Assembly: GCA_963989385.1 (NCBI GenBank)
Contig: OZ022501.1
Span: forward strand, 24,622,602 to 24,686,601
Origin: Ctena decussata
Lineage: Eukaryota > Mollusca > Bivalvia > Lucinida > Lucinidae
Direction of reading: 5' to 3'
DNA length: 64,000 nucleotides
The translations under genes were made by a program, and so were the position numbers. Each line of letters starts with the position of its first letter. Positions within the stretch are counted from its first letter, which is position 1. Positions 1 to 9,797 of the stretch are shown one piece after another. The notes beneath the pieces were generated by a model, which was not told the DNA's origin, searched no databases, and saw only the letters and a program-made list of their open reading frames with translations.

Positions 1-115
1 TTCACCAGTTATTAAAAAGTTAAAAGTGAATAGTCAAACAAATAATAAGAGCTCATTTGAAAACCCTTACACCGTATGGTGGTGCCTCGACAAAGAAAGG
101 AAACTGAACTGAACT

Positions 116-150
116 ATGGCGGACGAGAAGGCCGCGTCTGACACCAGCAG
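116..150 (+). CDS. Possible first coding exon
   Basis: An ATG with GCG as second codon opens a short frame, MADEKAASDTS, that runs straight into CAG|GTAATC, a fair splice donor. This is all that supports it. I see no partner exon downstream on the plus strand within the next kilobases and no obvious promoter motif. It could be chance. A similar MADE- start lies on the opposite strand near 6654. Confidence 0.2.
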
Positions 151-456
151 GTAATCTTGCAATTTAAACGATTTGTTTTTCATCTGTATATTCATCTAAA
201 TGCTGCTGCTGATACAGCAATGATTTCTGAATTGCATATTGAGCTCCTTTAGCTAAGTCCACCATTGTACGACTAACAGGCCTCCATCATAAGTGTGCTC
301 ATTGACGTAGAAATGTACCGAATCGAGGTGCACTTCTGAAATCTTGTTCCCTACAGATCGGGGTGTTTTGTAAACGCATTTTGGGGAAAATACTTAGCCT
401 ATTGGGTTTTTCTCTATCCAGCAAGAGTGCAAAAATGTCAAGCCTAGCATATTTGT

Positions 457-690
457 GCCGCGACACGAGAAAACCAACAAAGTGGTCCTCCGCCCACCGC
501 AGACTCAGATCAGCCTGCGCATTCACCCAGTCTGATCAGACTCTTTGCTAAGCGCTTAAAGGGTAGCTGAGGGACTAAGCTACCTTCATGCGGAAAGCGA
601 AGACTCTGATCAGACTGGGCGGATGCCCTGGCTGATCTGAGTCTGCGCTGGACGCACGACCACATTGTTGGTTTTGTCACGTCGCGGCTC
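457..690. repeat. FB-1 inverted-repeat element, copy A
   Basis: The two halves are inverted copies of each other. Each arm runs from a terminal GCCGCGACRYGAGAAAACC-like sequence through CAACAA to a CAGTCTGATCAGA core. The element is flanked by a direct repeat ATTTGT (451-456 and 691-696), a plausible target-site duplication. It has no coding capacity. Related copies lie at 28754, 31545, 33535, 43184 and 43903, so this is a non-autonomous foldback/MITE family. Confidence 0.75.
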
Positions 691-696
691 ATTTGT

Positions 697-1400
697 GGAT
701 GTAAACAACCACGACTAGAATCGATCAGGTCACGGGTTGGTCAGGCTTGATTTAGGACCAAGACACGGGTTGGACGAGCAAAGACGGGTTGGTTGAGCAA
801 ACAGTGTGGGTTGGTTTTATTCAAAAGTCTGTTTTAAATGCTAGAATAGAACATGCAGCTCCAGAAACGCTCGAAAATAAACTAACACGTCCAACTCACG
901 TTTTTGGCTTTGGCTTTGGCACATCGCGGATCTCCTCATATTCCGAACTCCTTATAGTCTTAGTCAAGCTCCAGACCGAAATTATTTCAGAAACAAGCTT
1001 CTAATGAAATTGAAACTTGTTTCTATGTATTTTCTGGCCCAAAGTTGGGCTACTTATAGTCTGTGCTTACTCATGGGCATCAATGGGGTATTGCATTATA
1101 ACTATACGGTATGGTCCAGTATCGATTGATATTGTGCTTTTATTCTGAAACTTTTCAGCTTTGATAGTTGTTCCATCTGTGGGTTTGTTTGTATTCTTTT
1201 ATGGGTCGTTAAATCGCGTCAGCCATTCCTAATGGGCAATGAAGATACTCGTTTTAAAGATGCATTATATTTGTTTTGTTCTGGAATATACGTTTTCACA
1301 CTTAAAGCAGTGGACATGTTTTACCTGTATCAGTTTAGTAGCAGAAAATGATTTTAAGTACTTAAAACTTGGGCCATTCTTTGCAACTTATGTTCTGGAA
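697..1400. other. Unassigned, with GGGTTGG motif cluster
   Basis: No gene is recognisable. Between 730 and 820 the motif CGGGTTGG or TGGGTTGG recurs four times at irregular spacing. The complement recurs at about 6215-6310 and 6665-6700. The rest looks like ordinary AT-rich intergenic or intronic sequence. Confidence 0.4.
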
Positions 1401-1403
1401 ATA

Positions 1404-1432
1404 AAGAAGAAGAAGAAGAAGAAGAAGAAAGC
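1404..1432. repeat. (AAG)n microsatellite
   Basis: A run of eight or more AAG triplets. It is followed at once by AGGCCCTGAATCGCTCACC, a sequence related to the repeat end at about 48800-48835, so it marks the edge of a dispersed repeat. Confidence 0.85.
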
Positions 1433-1779
1433 CAAGAGGCCCTGAATCGCTCACCTGAGTAAACGGTTAAAAGTCAAACAAGGGTCATCATTTGAACAAA
1501 CCTTATAGTTTGCAACTATCAAAATAAGAGAGGCATTCGTAAAAGGCCAAAGAATGATCTCAACCTCTATGTAACTCAAAATGCTCATGTACTCATTTCG
1601 TTGTCAGACTGCATTTATAAAATTTTGCACCAAGTTCTTCCATAATTTCAGCTTTTTCCCCATATTAAAGCACCAGAAAGCAAATTTGACCTTGCCTTAA
1701 AAAGTCAAGGTTATCCCATGGTCATCAATCAAACAATCTTGAAAGAACTCCATTACTCATGCAAAAAAAAGTTTCAAGG

Positions 1780-3520
1780 CCATCGGTAGATTGGTTCTGG
1801 AGAAGAGGAGTTTAAAGATTTTTTACCATATATGGGTGTGGCCGCCACGTTGGTCATGTGATCTGGGCTGCTTTAACAAATTTTCATTTGCTCAACCCCT
1901 AACATGCCAAATTTCAAACGTCAGAGGTAAGTGGTTCTGAAGAAGAAGACTGTTTTAATATTTTCCTACATACTATTATGGTTCAAACCCAGGACCCCTT
2001 GGGGTGGGGCCATTTTGGACCCTGGGGTCACCATCTGAATAAACTTGGTAAAACACACCAGCAATGCTTCCTACCAAATTTCAAGCATCTGAGCCTTGAA
2101 GAAGATTTTTCAGTATGTTTTTATTTTCAAACCCTAAACCCCCTGCTGCATGGCTGTTTTGGACCCAGGGGCCACCATTTAAACAAATTTTGTAGAAGTC
2201 CATCAGGCAATGCATCATACCAATTTTCACGCATCTGAGCCTAGCTGTTCTGACGAAGAAATAATGAATATTTTCTATGTATTTCTATGGTTCAAATCCA
2301 GGACCCCGTGGGGTAGGTCCTTGTGGACCCTGGGACCACCATTTTAACACACTTGGTAAAGGACCACTAGGAAATGCAACATACCTAATTCAAGCATCTG
2401 AGCCATCTGGTTCTGAGGAAGTAGATTTTTTTCAATATTTTTCTATGTATTTCAATGATTCAAACCCTGGACCCCCTGGGGCAGGGCCATTTTGGACCCT
2501 GGGGCCACCACCCGAACAAACGTCATAGAGATCCACCGGTTAATGCTTCATACCAAATTTCAAGCATCTGAGCCTAACGGTTCTGAAGACGTTTGTTGAC
2601 TATTTTCCTATGCATTTCTATGGTTCAAACTCACAACCCCTGGGGAAGGTCCAATATGGGACATGGGACCGCCATTTGAACATACTTGGTGTATAACCAC
2701 TACTATAGGCAATGCTACATACCAAAGTCCAAGCATCTGAGCCTAGCAGTTCTGGAGGAGTAGAATTTTGAATATTTTTCTAATATTTCTACGGTTCAAC
2801 CCAGGACCCCTGCAGTGGGGCCATATTGGACCCTGGGGCCATCATTTTCAAGAATAAGCTTGGTAATGGGCTACTAGGCAATGTTACATACCAAATTTGA
2901 AGCATCTGCATTAAGCGCTTCTGGAGAAGAATATATTTTAGTATATTTTGATTTCGAAGCCAAGACCCCCAGCTGCAGGGCCATTTTAGATCCGAGGGCC
3001 ACCATTTAAATAAATTTCGTAGAAATTCACCAGGCAATGCATCATACCCATTTTCAAGCATCTGAGCCAAGCGGTTCTGAAGAAGAAGATTTTTGAATAT
3101 TTTACTATGTATTTCTATGGTTCAAACCCAGGACCCTTGGGGCGGGGCCATTTTGGACTCTGGGGCCATCATTTGAACAAACTTAGTCAAGGACCTCTAG
3201 ACAAGGCTACATACCAAAATTCAAGCATCTAAGCCAAGTGGTTCCAAAGAGGAAGATTTCTGTGTCTATGGTTCAAAACCCAGGACCTCCTGGAGTAGGT
3301 CAACTGTAGACTCTGTGGCCATCATTTGAACAAACTTGGTAAAGGACCATTAACCAATGCTACATACAAAACTTAAGCATCTGAGCCAAGCGATTTTGAA
3401 GAAAAAGATTTTTTAATATTTTCCCATGTATTTCTATGGTTTAAACCCAGGAACCCCTATGGCAGGGCCATTTTTGACCCGTGGGCCATCATTTGAACAG
3501 ACTAGGTAAACGACCACTAT
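1780..3520. repeat. Tandem array, units about 150-170 bp, left part
   Basis: About ten diverged units are recognisable. Each carries GGTTCAAACCCAGGACC, then GGGCCATTTTGGACCCTGGGG, then AAGCATCTGAGCCAAGCGG and TTCTGAAGAAGAAGA. Starts near 1979, 2127, 2289, 2456, 2620, 2792, 2951, 3117, 3269 and 3436 give spacings of roughly 150-170 bp. The short open frames inside are not conserved between units. The array resumes at 5877 after a LINE insertion. Confidence 0.8.
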
Positions 3521-3848
3521 TTCTATTCTATTCTATCCCATAACCTTATTAGGTCGTTGGGGCACCACAGATGACTTCGAAACAATCCCTTTCCACCTTG
3601 TCCTGTTTTCAGCTTCCCTAGTTGAGCCTTTCCACTCCTTGATATTTTCTTCCCACCTTTTCTTCTGTTTACCTCTTCCTCTTTTTCCTTTCTCTGTGCC
3701 CTGAAGAATTGTCTTTGCCAAACCAGAAGACATTGAGACGTGGCCAAACCACCTTAGTTTCCGTTTCTTGACCAGCGTCGGGAGTTCATCATACTCTCCA
3801 ATAGCTGCTTGGATCTTTCTGCGAACCTCCTCATTGGTTATATGGCCC

Positions 3849-4364
3849 TTACCTTCGGTAGCATCTCATCTCAAAGGCCTGCGTTCTTTTCTCTAACTCT
3901 GCTGTCAAGGTCCACGATTCACAGGCATACAGAAATATGGAAATGACAAGGGACCGCATAAGTTTCTCCTTTGATCCAAGAGATATGTTGTTATCTCTCC
4001 AAATTGGTTTCAGCTTGGTAAGAGCTGAAGTGGCTTGTGCAATCCTTGACAGAACCTCCTGTTTTGAGCCATCATCTGAGACAACCGCTTCAAGATATTT
4101 GAAGCTGCTTACAGTACCCAGCTTCTGCCCTTTTACCTTGATCTCCCTCTGGATGCCATCTGCCCTGTTCGTCATCAGTTTGGTCTTCTCAGCACTGATC
4201 TCCAACGTATACCCAGTGCAGGTTTGGTTGAGACTTTCAACTAGAGCTTCTAGTTTCTGCGCTTCCTCAGCTAGAGCGTCTATGTCATCGGCAAACCGCA
4301 GATTGGTAATGTTTCTGCCGCCTATGCTAACCTTTCCGTCATGTTCTTCCAGAACATCAGACAT
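3849..4364 (-). pseudogene. LINE reverse transcriptase, palm and thumb
   Basis: This is the longest intact frame of the LINE, 171 codons. It includes NLRFADDIDALAEE with the catalytic aspartate pair, and further on AEKTKLM and FLYACESWTL, usual in the thumb and connection regions of this family. It is cut off from the N-terminal RT part by frameshifts and stops. A homologous but more decayed stretch is at 31340-31520, where FADD has become FAYG. Confidence 0.85.
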
Positions 4365-4923
4365 GATCCGTTCGAGAAAAATGTTGAAGAGGGTGTGTGA
4401 TAGAAGACATCCTTGTCTTACTCCAACTGTTGTTCTGAACCATTCTCCTGTGCTGCCATTTAACAGGACTGCACTTGTAGCCTTGTCGTATAGCTGCTCA
4501 ATGGTGCGAACTAGATTTGCACTGATATTTTACTTCCGCATGGTGGGTGGCCCATAAGGCTGCATGCCATACCCTGCCATAGGCTTTTTTGAAATCAATG
4601 AAAACATGGTACAGATTCTGCTGATGTTGGAGATACTTTTCACACAGGATTCTAAGGTTGAAGATCTGATCTGTGGTGCTCCTTCCTGCTCGGAACCCAG
4701 CCTGTTCCTCAGCGATTATCTCCTCGGCTTGTGGTTTAAGCCTGTTCAAGATAAGTTTCAGCATTACTTTGCTTGAATGACTGATGAGGTTGGTGGTTCT
4801 GTAGTTCTGGCAGAGCTGTATGTTGCCTTTTTTAGGGAGCGTATTAATCAGCGACTGAGTCCGTGGGGTAGGCCATTATCCTGTTCTCTAGATCCTGTTA
4901 CAGATACTTTGTTAAAACATCAA

Positions 4924-5478
4924 TCATGGTCTCCCCGCCAGATTGAACAAGTTCTGCTGGTATATTATCAACTCCGGCATTCTCCCCTTCTTTAGTGCTG
5001 CTACTGCAATCTCAACTTCCTCACGAAGGATCGGTTGTTGATCTTCTTCTGGGGGCTGATTGCAGTCCAGAACCGCATTGTCTCCGTAAGTCTCATGGAT
5101 GTATACTTCTGAGCAATATTTTGTCCATCTGCTGAGAATCTCTTGTTCCTCTGTAAGGCATTTCCGAGACTTGTCCTGGATAGTTGTGGATCTACCATAT
5201 TTCTCTGAAGTTAGATCCTTCACCAGCTGGTATGCTTTCTTGCTGTTGTTTTTGTTTAGGCAAGTTTCAATCTCCTCGCACCGACTAGCTACCAGTATCC
5301 AGTCCTCCTTCGCTTTCTTCACTGCCTTTTGAATTCTCTTGTTTGCTTCCCTGTATTCTTCTGCACCTCCTGCTTCATACCTCTTCATCTTCAAATTTCT
5401 CCTTTCATCACAGAAGTCGAGAATATCTCTGGGTACCCCGGGCTTTTTTCTTGCGACGTTCCTTCCCAAGTATCTCAC
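4924..5478 (-). pseudogene. LINE endonuclease-RT linker and RT N-terminus
   Basis: An open frame rich in Lys and Arg, containing EYREANKRIQKAVKKAKEDW and later EEVEIAVAALKKGR. This is the linker between endonuclease and RT in this family, followed by the first RT motif. It belongs to the same broken element and is not an independent gene. The overlapping plus-strand frames are shadows. Confidence 0.75.
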
Positions 5479-5876
5479 TGGCTGCCTCAGTCACTACTGT
5501 ATTGTAAGTTGTAATCATGGTAATTATGTCCATGCCATCATCCCTCAGACCAATGAGTGGTGCAAATTTCCCACCTATTGTTGCTTGAAAAGTCCATGCC
5601 ACATCTGTGTCCCTTAGCTTCTCAAGATCAAACTTTAGTCCAAGATGTAATCAATCTGATTTTGGTGTTTCCCATATGGACTGTGCCATGTCCATCTTCT
5701 TGATTGTTTGTGAGGGCCAAGGGTGTTTGTCAATACTAGGCTGTTACAGGTTGCAAACTCTAGAAGTCTGAGACCTCTCTCATTTGTCCCGACATTGCAG
5801 TAGGGTCCACAAACGTTTTCCCAGTCTGCCTGTGCATCCTTTCCAGTTTTAGCATTCCAATCCCCTTGTACAACCA

Positions 5877-5965
5877 GAATGCAATGCTATACACCAAATT
5901 TCAAGCATCTGTGCCAAGTGGTTCTGAAGTAGAAGGTTTTTGAATATTTTTCTATGTATTTCTAT
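5877..5965. repeat. Tandem array, right remnant after LINE
   Basis: The sequence resumes with CAATGCTATACACCAAATTT, then AAGCATCTGTGCCAAGTGG and the TTTCTATGTATTTCTAT unit end. It matches the part of the array unit that should follow ACGACCACTA at 3512-3520. The LINE therefore interrupted a single unit. Confidence 0.8.
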
Positions 5966-6600
5966 ATCATGTCATTGCTAGCCAATCGTCATAGTTTTAA
6001 AAGCGTTTATGTTTAGTGGGCTCCCTTGGCTTTCGAGACTTTCCTTGTCGTCCATCAGAAGGACAGACATAAAAGCTCATGAAAACTCAAAAACTTAAAC
6101 AAGTTGCTTGACTCACTCAAAGCTGCAACACTAATAGATGCTAACTGACAATACTTTGAACTATTAGTATTGTTTTCATTAAATGACCTGCAAAATAGCC
6201 TGTTTTGTGCGCTTAAAAATGACCAACCCGCACTCCCTGTGATAAGTGGCTCATTCCAACCCGGTTACCCGCAATCCGGCAGTGACCAACCCATGTCCAA
6301 TCTGTCAGTTTTGAAAAATACATTTTCTCTTTTTTGGTGCTATAAAAGCAAACTAGGACAGAGCGAATAGAATCTTCACTAACAATAGAAGGAGTGATGT
6401 ATTTTCATAAATGAAACAGATCTGATATTAAAAGCTAAGAGAATATCAACCGCATTTTCGCTAGGACATCACTCGATTCGAAACAGAAACGTTTTGTGAG
6501 CACGAGTAATCACGTGTATTTTTCGCTTTCTAACGCTAACTTACAGATTAAAAATGTGAGAGTTTGTAAGATGTCGTATTATAAAACTTGACAACATAGT
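5966..6600. other. Unassigned AT-rich stretch
   Basis: No gene found. Between 6215 and 6310 the motif GACCAACCC and near relatives recur. They are the complement of the GGGTTGG cluster at 730-820. Confidence 0.3.
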
Positions 6601-6612
6601 TAAATTACTTAC

Positions 6613-6654
6613 GGACTGGGAGCGGTGAATCATGCCATGCCTCTCGTCCGCCAT
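6613..6654 (-). CDS. Possible first coding exon
   Basis: Reading the minus strand, ATG at 6654 opens MADERHGMIHRSQS (14 codons) and ends exactly at a consensus donor GTAAGT (6612-6607). The ATG sits in the context CAATATGG. No second exon was recognised to the left, where the LINE and tandem array lie. It could be a real first exon of a long gene or a chance match. Confidence 0.3.
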
Positions 6655-6804
6655 ATTGAAACACTGACCAACCTGAATTTACAACGGGGCCTATGACCAA
6701 TCTGAGCACCGACGGGTGCGTTCGACAACAGTGTAAATGCTCATTGTCCACTGTCTATAGACTTAAATATTAGCATAAATAAGCATCAAAACCAAAATAT
6801 ATAC

Positions 6805-7151
6805 AGCCAAAGCAACGAAAAATTAAAAACAAAGTTATGGGATTCTGAAAAAGCGGATTTATTTCCAGCAAATTTAGATATTGATTTAGTTAGACATGTA
6901 GATTTTGAGCTTGAGCAGCTCAGTGTTGAATAGTGACCACATTTCGTCAGTGAGATGTAAATAGTATAGTTTCCAGTATTGAGCATATTTTCAATACATG
7001 TGCTGAAATGTCTTTTGGAAAAATTAAAACAAATAACAATAAAATAAACAGAACAAAAACAAATAAGCCATGGATTAATCAGGATTGTCGCGCTGCACGC
7101 CACGCTTACCACAATGCGCGTAAACAGTATAACAGATACAAATCTGAATAT
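6805..7151 (+). mobile_element. LINE fragment 2, left part (EN-RT linker)
   Basis: In the plus strand the frames KLWDSEKADLFPANLDIDLV and, after stops, NKPWINQDCRAARHAYHNA resemble the endonuclease-RT linker of CR1/jockey-like LINEs. Stops and frame changes show decay. The fragment breaks at 7151 and resumes at 7997. The minus-strand frame over this region is a shadow. Confidence 0.7.
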
Positions 7152-7996
7152 TTTTTTTTTGTCGACTCCTCCACCCCTACAACGACACCATATTTTTTAC
7201 ATATCGTGTTATTCTATATACATTATTTATAAATATTTACATTATTGAAAAGCTGCGTATAAATGTTTTTATTTATTTTATTTTTTTTTCTGATCCTTTA
7301 ACACAAATTTCAGGTCAAATAAAACATTGATTAGATAGATTGTAAGTATTATCAGTGAACCTAAGCTCTCCTATCGATGTACGAACCACACTGGGCCGCC
7401 TGCAAAGCTCACGTGAACCCCTTCGGAGTTCACTTACTTTGCATACGGCCCAACGTAGTCCATACCCCGACAAACGCCAGAAAAATGAAATCCACCCAAA
7501 CAATACTCACAATTACCACTGACCCTCTATTGATAGGCCTTTTAGCCTCTCACTTACGAACGATAACCTAATACGATATCAGTCGCAACGCGACCGGTCC
7601 ACACAATGCTCGACCGGCGCTAAGCCACGGCGGTGGCCGTCAAATGCAACGGCCGAACACGTAGTTACTATCCTTCGACGTATATTTGACACATCTCACA
7701 ATACATAACCACAAAAAAAACGGTACAGGAAGGGTCTGAAAAGTGGTGTAGTTGCAGGAATAAGAAGTTTGATGTTTTCAGCGCATATCGCGTGAAGAAG
7801 CCAGTGGTCGTAGCCAAAAAATCCCAAGACAAGCGCTTCGCATCTCATGGAATTCTAGCTCCTCCAATCGGCCGCATCACACGAGGAACGCCGAAAAAAA
7901 AACTCTCAGTTCCTAAATATATACTGTATGTATGTATGTATGTATGTATGCGAGTGTGTGTTTGTACTTAAGGGAATTATCAGAAAGAAGGAAAGA
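7152..7996 (-). mobile_element. 845-bp retroinsertion with 14-bp TSD
   Basis: The insert separates two parts of LINE fragment 2 and is flanked by an exact 14-bp duplication, ACAAATCTGAATAT, at 7138-7151 and 7997-8010. Its left edge is a T run, meaning an oligo(A) 3' end on the minus strand. This is the mark of target-primed retrotransposition. Inside, 7391-7446 forms a hairpin with TGGGCCG arms and 7927-7951 is an ATGT microsatellite. I recognise no protein, so it may be an unidentified SINE-like element or a retrocopy. Confidence 0.75.
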
Positions 7997-8980
7997 ACAA
8001 ATCTGAATATAATATACATAAACTTAAAGTGGTCAGCAAGACTTATAAAAGAACAGTCTCCAAAAGTGCCAGAACGCATCAAAACATTAAAATTAGGAAA
8101 TTAAAGAATCTTAAAAACAGCAATCCCAAATAATACTGGAAAATTTTGAATTCGGCTGATCGTAGGAAAGAGGCTGATGTTAGTTTACAGGAATTGTATA
8201 CTTTTTCAAGAATTTAAATACCTCAGAAAATGAACCTAATATAACTTATGACATTGGCAATCAAAATGAACAGGTTATAAACGAGCAAATAAATCAACCA
8301 ATAAGTGAATATGAGATTTTAAAAGCGGCAAAGCAACTAAATAATAACAAAGCTGCAGGCATCGATTCGATAACATAAAAAGTGAACACATCAAATCTAC
8401 AAGTCATATTATGGTACCAATATATCTCAAATTATTTAATATTATATTTGATACTGGTATAATACCAGAAAGTTGGTCATTTGGCAGCATAAAACCAATC
8501 TATAAAAACAAAGGGGACTCGAAATTAGCTGAAAACTATCGCCCTATTACAATTCTAAGTTGCTTTGGGAAGCTGTTCACGTTGATACGTTGATTATAAA
8601 TAATAGGTTAAACAACTATGCAACAGAACATGAAACAATCGAAAGTTGTCAAGCCGGGTTTCGAAAAGGGTTCTCGACTGCTGATAATTTATTTATTATT
8701 CAAAGTCTTATAGATATTGTAAAGAATAACCATAAAAACTTATATTGTTGCTTCATCGATTTTAAGCAGACGTTTGACAACGTTTGGAGAACCGGACTTT
8801 GGCAAAAACTGATACAAAATGATATAAATGGGAAATGCCTCACAGTAATTCGTAGTATATATAACAATATTAAGTTGAATGTGGTTAGTAATAATGAATC
8901 GTCAGCATTTTTTCCATGTCTAAATGGCGTAAGGCAAGGTGAGAACTTATCCCCCTTCCTGTTTGAAAATTTAATTTAAA
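7997..8980 (+). mobile_element. LINE fragment 2, right part (RT)
   Basis: After the insertion the LINE continues with AAKQLNNNKAAGIDS (RT motif 1). From 8560 it reads AGFRKGFSTADNLF, then YCCFIDFKQTFDNVW, then LNGVRQGENLSPFLF, the start of the palm. It stops near 8980 before the FADD box and ends in an A run. It is therefore 3'-truncated or deleted as well as frameshifted. It belongs to a different family from the LINE at 3521-5876. Confidence 0.85.
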
Positions 8981-9797
8981 AAAAAAAATGCTTTTTGCTA
9001 CCGACTTTTAAGGTTTCGTGGGGCACTTTGAATGCCACAAACCATATGTTTGGTCGATTCCAATTTCTTATTACTGGTTTGTAAAAAATTGTAAAATATT
9101 TCGCGGAGTTAAAACTTCGAGGATGGCTACAGACCGCAAAATTCTGCGAAAATTAAGCGACGCGAAAATTTCCCATTCTACGGTATATCTGTAAAAAAAA
9201 CTGCTCAGCTACACTAACAGTCATGGCAACTAGATTTGTGACGTCAGAGCCTCGCTGTTCCATGTAAATCTTGCGCTTACAAAATGACCAAGGCAGGAGT
9301 CATATATGATAATAGCTGACAGGTACCGTTAAAGATAATTTTATGACTAGGATCACCTGAGCTGACGTTTGTGAAGAAAATGACTTTGATCATTTGTGTT
9401 TTATGTGTTTTTTTATCATTTTGAGCTAACGGAACGCTTCTGAACCTGCTCGAACAACAACATGTTGCAACAGTCGATTGGCGCGTAGTAACTCAGCGTT
9501 GTCCTAGCAGTAGGCTATACTTTCACTTTTGAATATAAAATCTATGAACTTTGAGGGACCAAAAAAAAAACATGAAAAGTATGTATGGTACACACATGGC
9601 TTAAAGTTTCTTTTCATATCAATCAAACAATGAAAATTCTAAGGAGCAGTCTGGTCAGGGACTACACCTTTTCCCCTTTCAGTTGTATCTTTTGGACACA
9701 TTTCTGCATTGTAAAAAAAAACTGTTCCATTTTCAGGACAATAACAGTAATTCTTTTAGGTGTCCCAATTTTAGAATTTTTATGGTTATTTCTAATT
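8981..9797. other. Unassigned, 3' side of the Kelch gene
   Basis: No gene or repeat recognised. The part next to 9797 would be the 3' untranslated region of the minus-strand Kelch gene if the stop at 9798 is real. Confidence 0.3.

Larger units (their letters stand above)
3521..5876 (-). mobile_element. 5'-truncated LINE (non-LTR retrotransposon)
   Basis: Reading down the minus strand, 5876-5640 encodes the C-terminal part of an APE-type endonuclease (GDWNAKTG, then NQIDYIL). From 5602 to 4924 comes the endonuclease-RT linker and the start of reverse transcriptase. From 4764 it encodes GFRAGRSTTDQ and a FIDFKKAY motif, near 4400 GVRQGCLLS, and near 4290 the catalytic FADD. A C-terminal basic region ends at 3523. 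The frame is broken several times, so it is inactive. The 3' end is a short ATAGA-type repeat, not poly(A). It starts inside the endonuclease domain, as expected for 5' truncation. Clade (RTE- or I-like) cannot be settled by eye. Confidence 0.9.

Noticed and set aside
3937..4557. 206-codon plus-strand frame
   Set aside because: It is antisense to the LINE reverse transcriptase, whose FADD and GVRQG motifs are on the minus strand.
6786..7112. 108-codon minus-strand frame
   Set aside because: It is the antisense shadow of the plus-strand LINE linker, which has recognisable family motifs.
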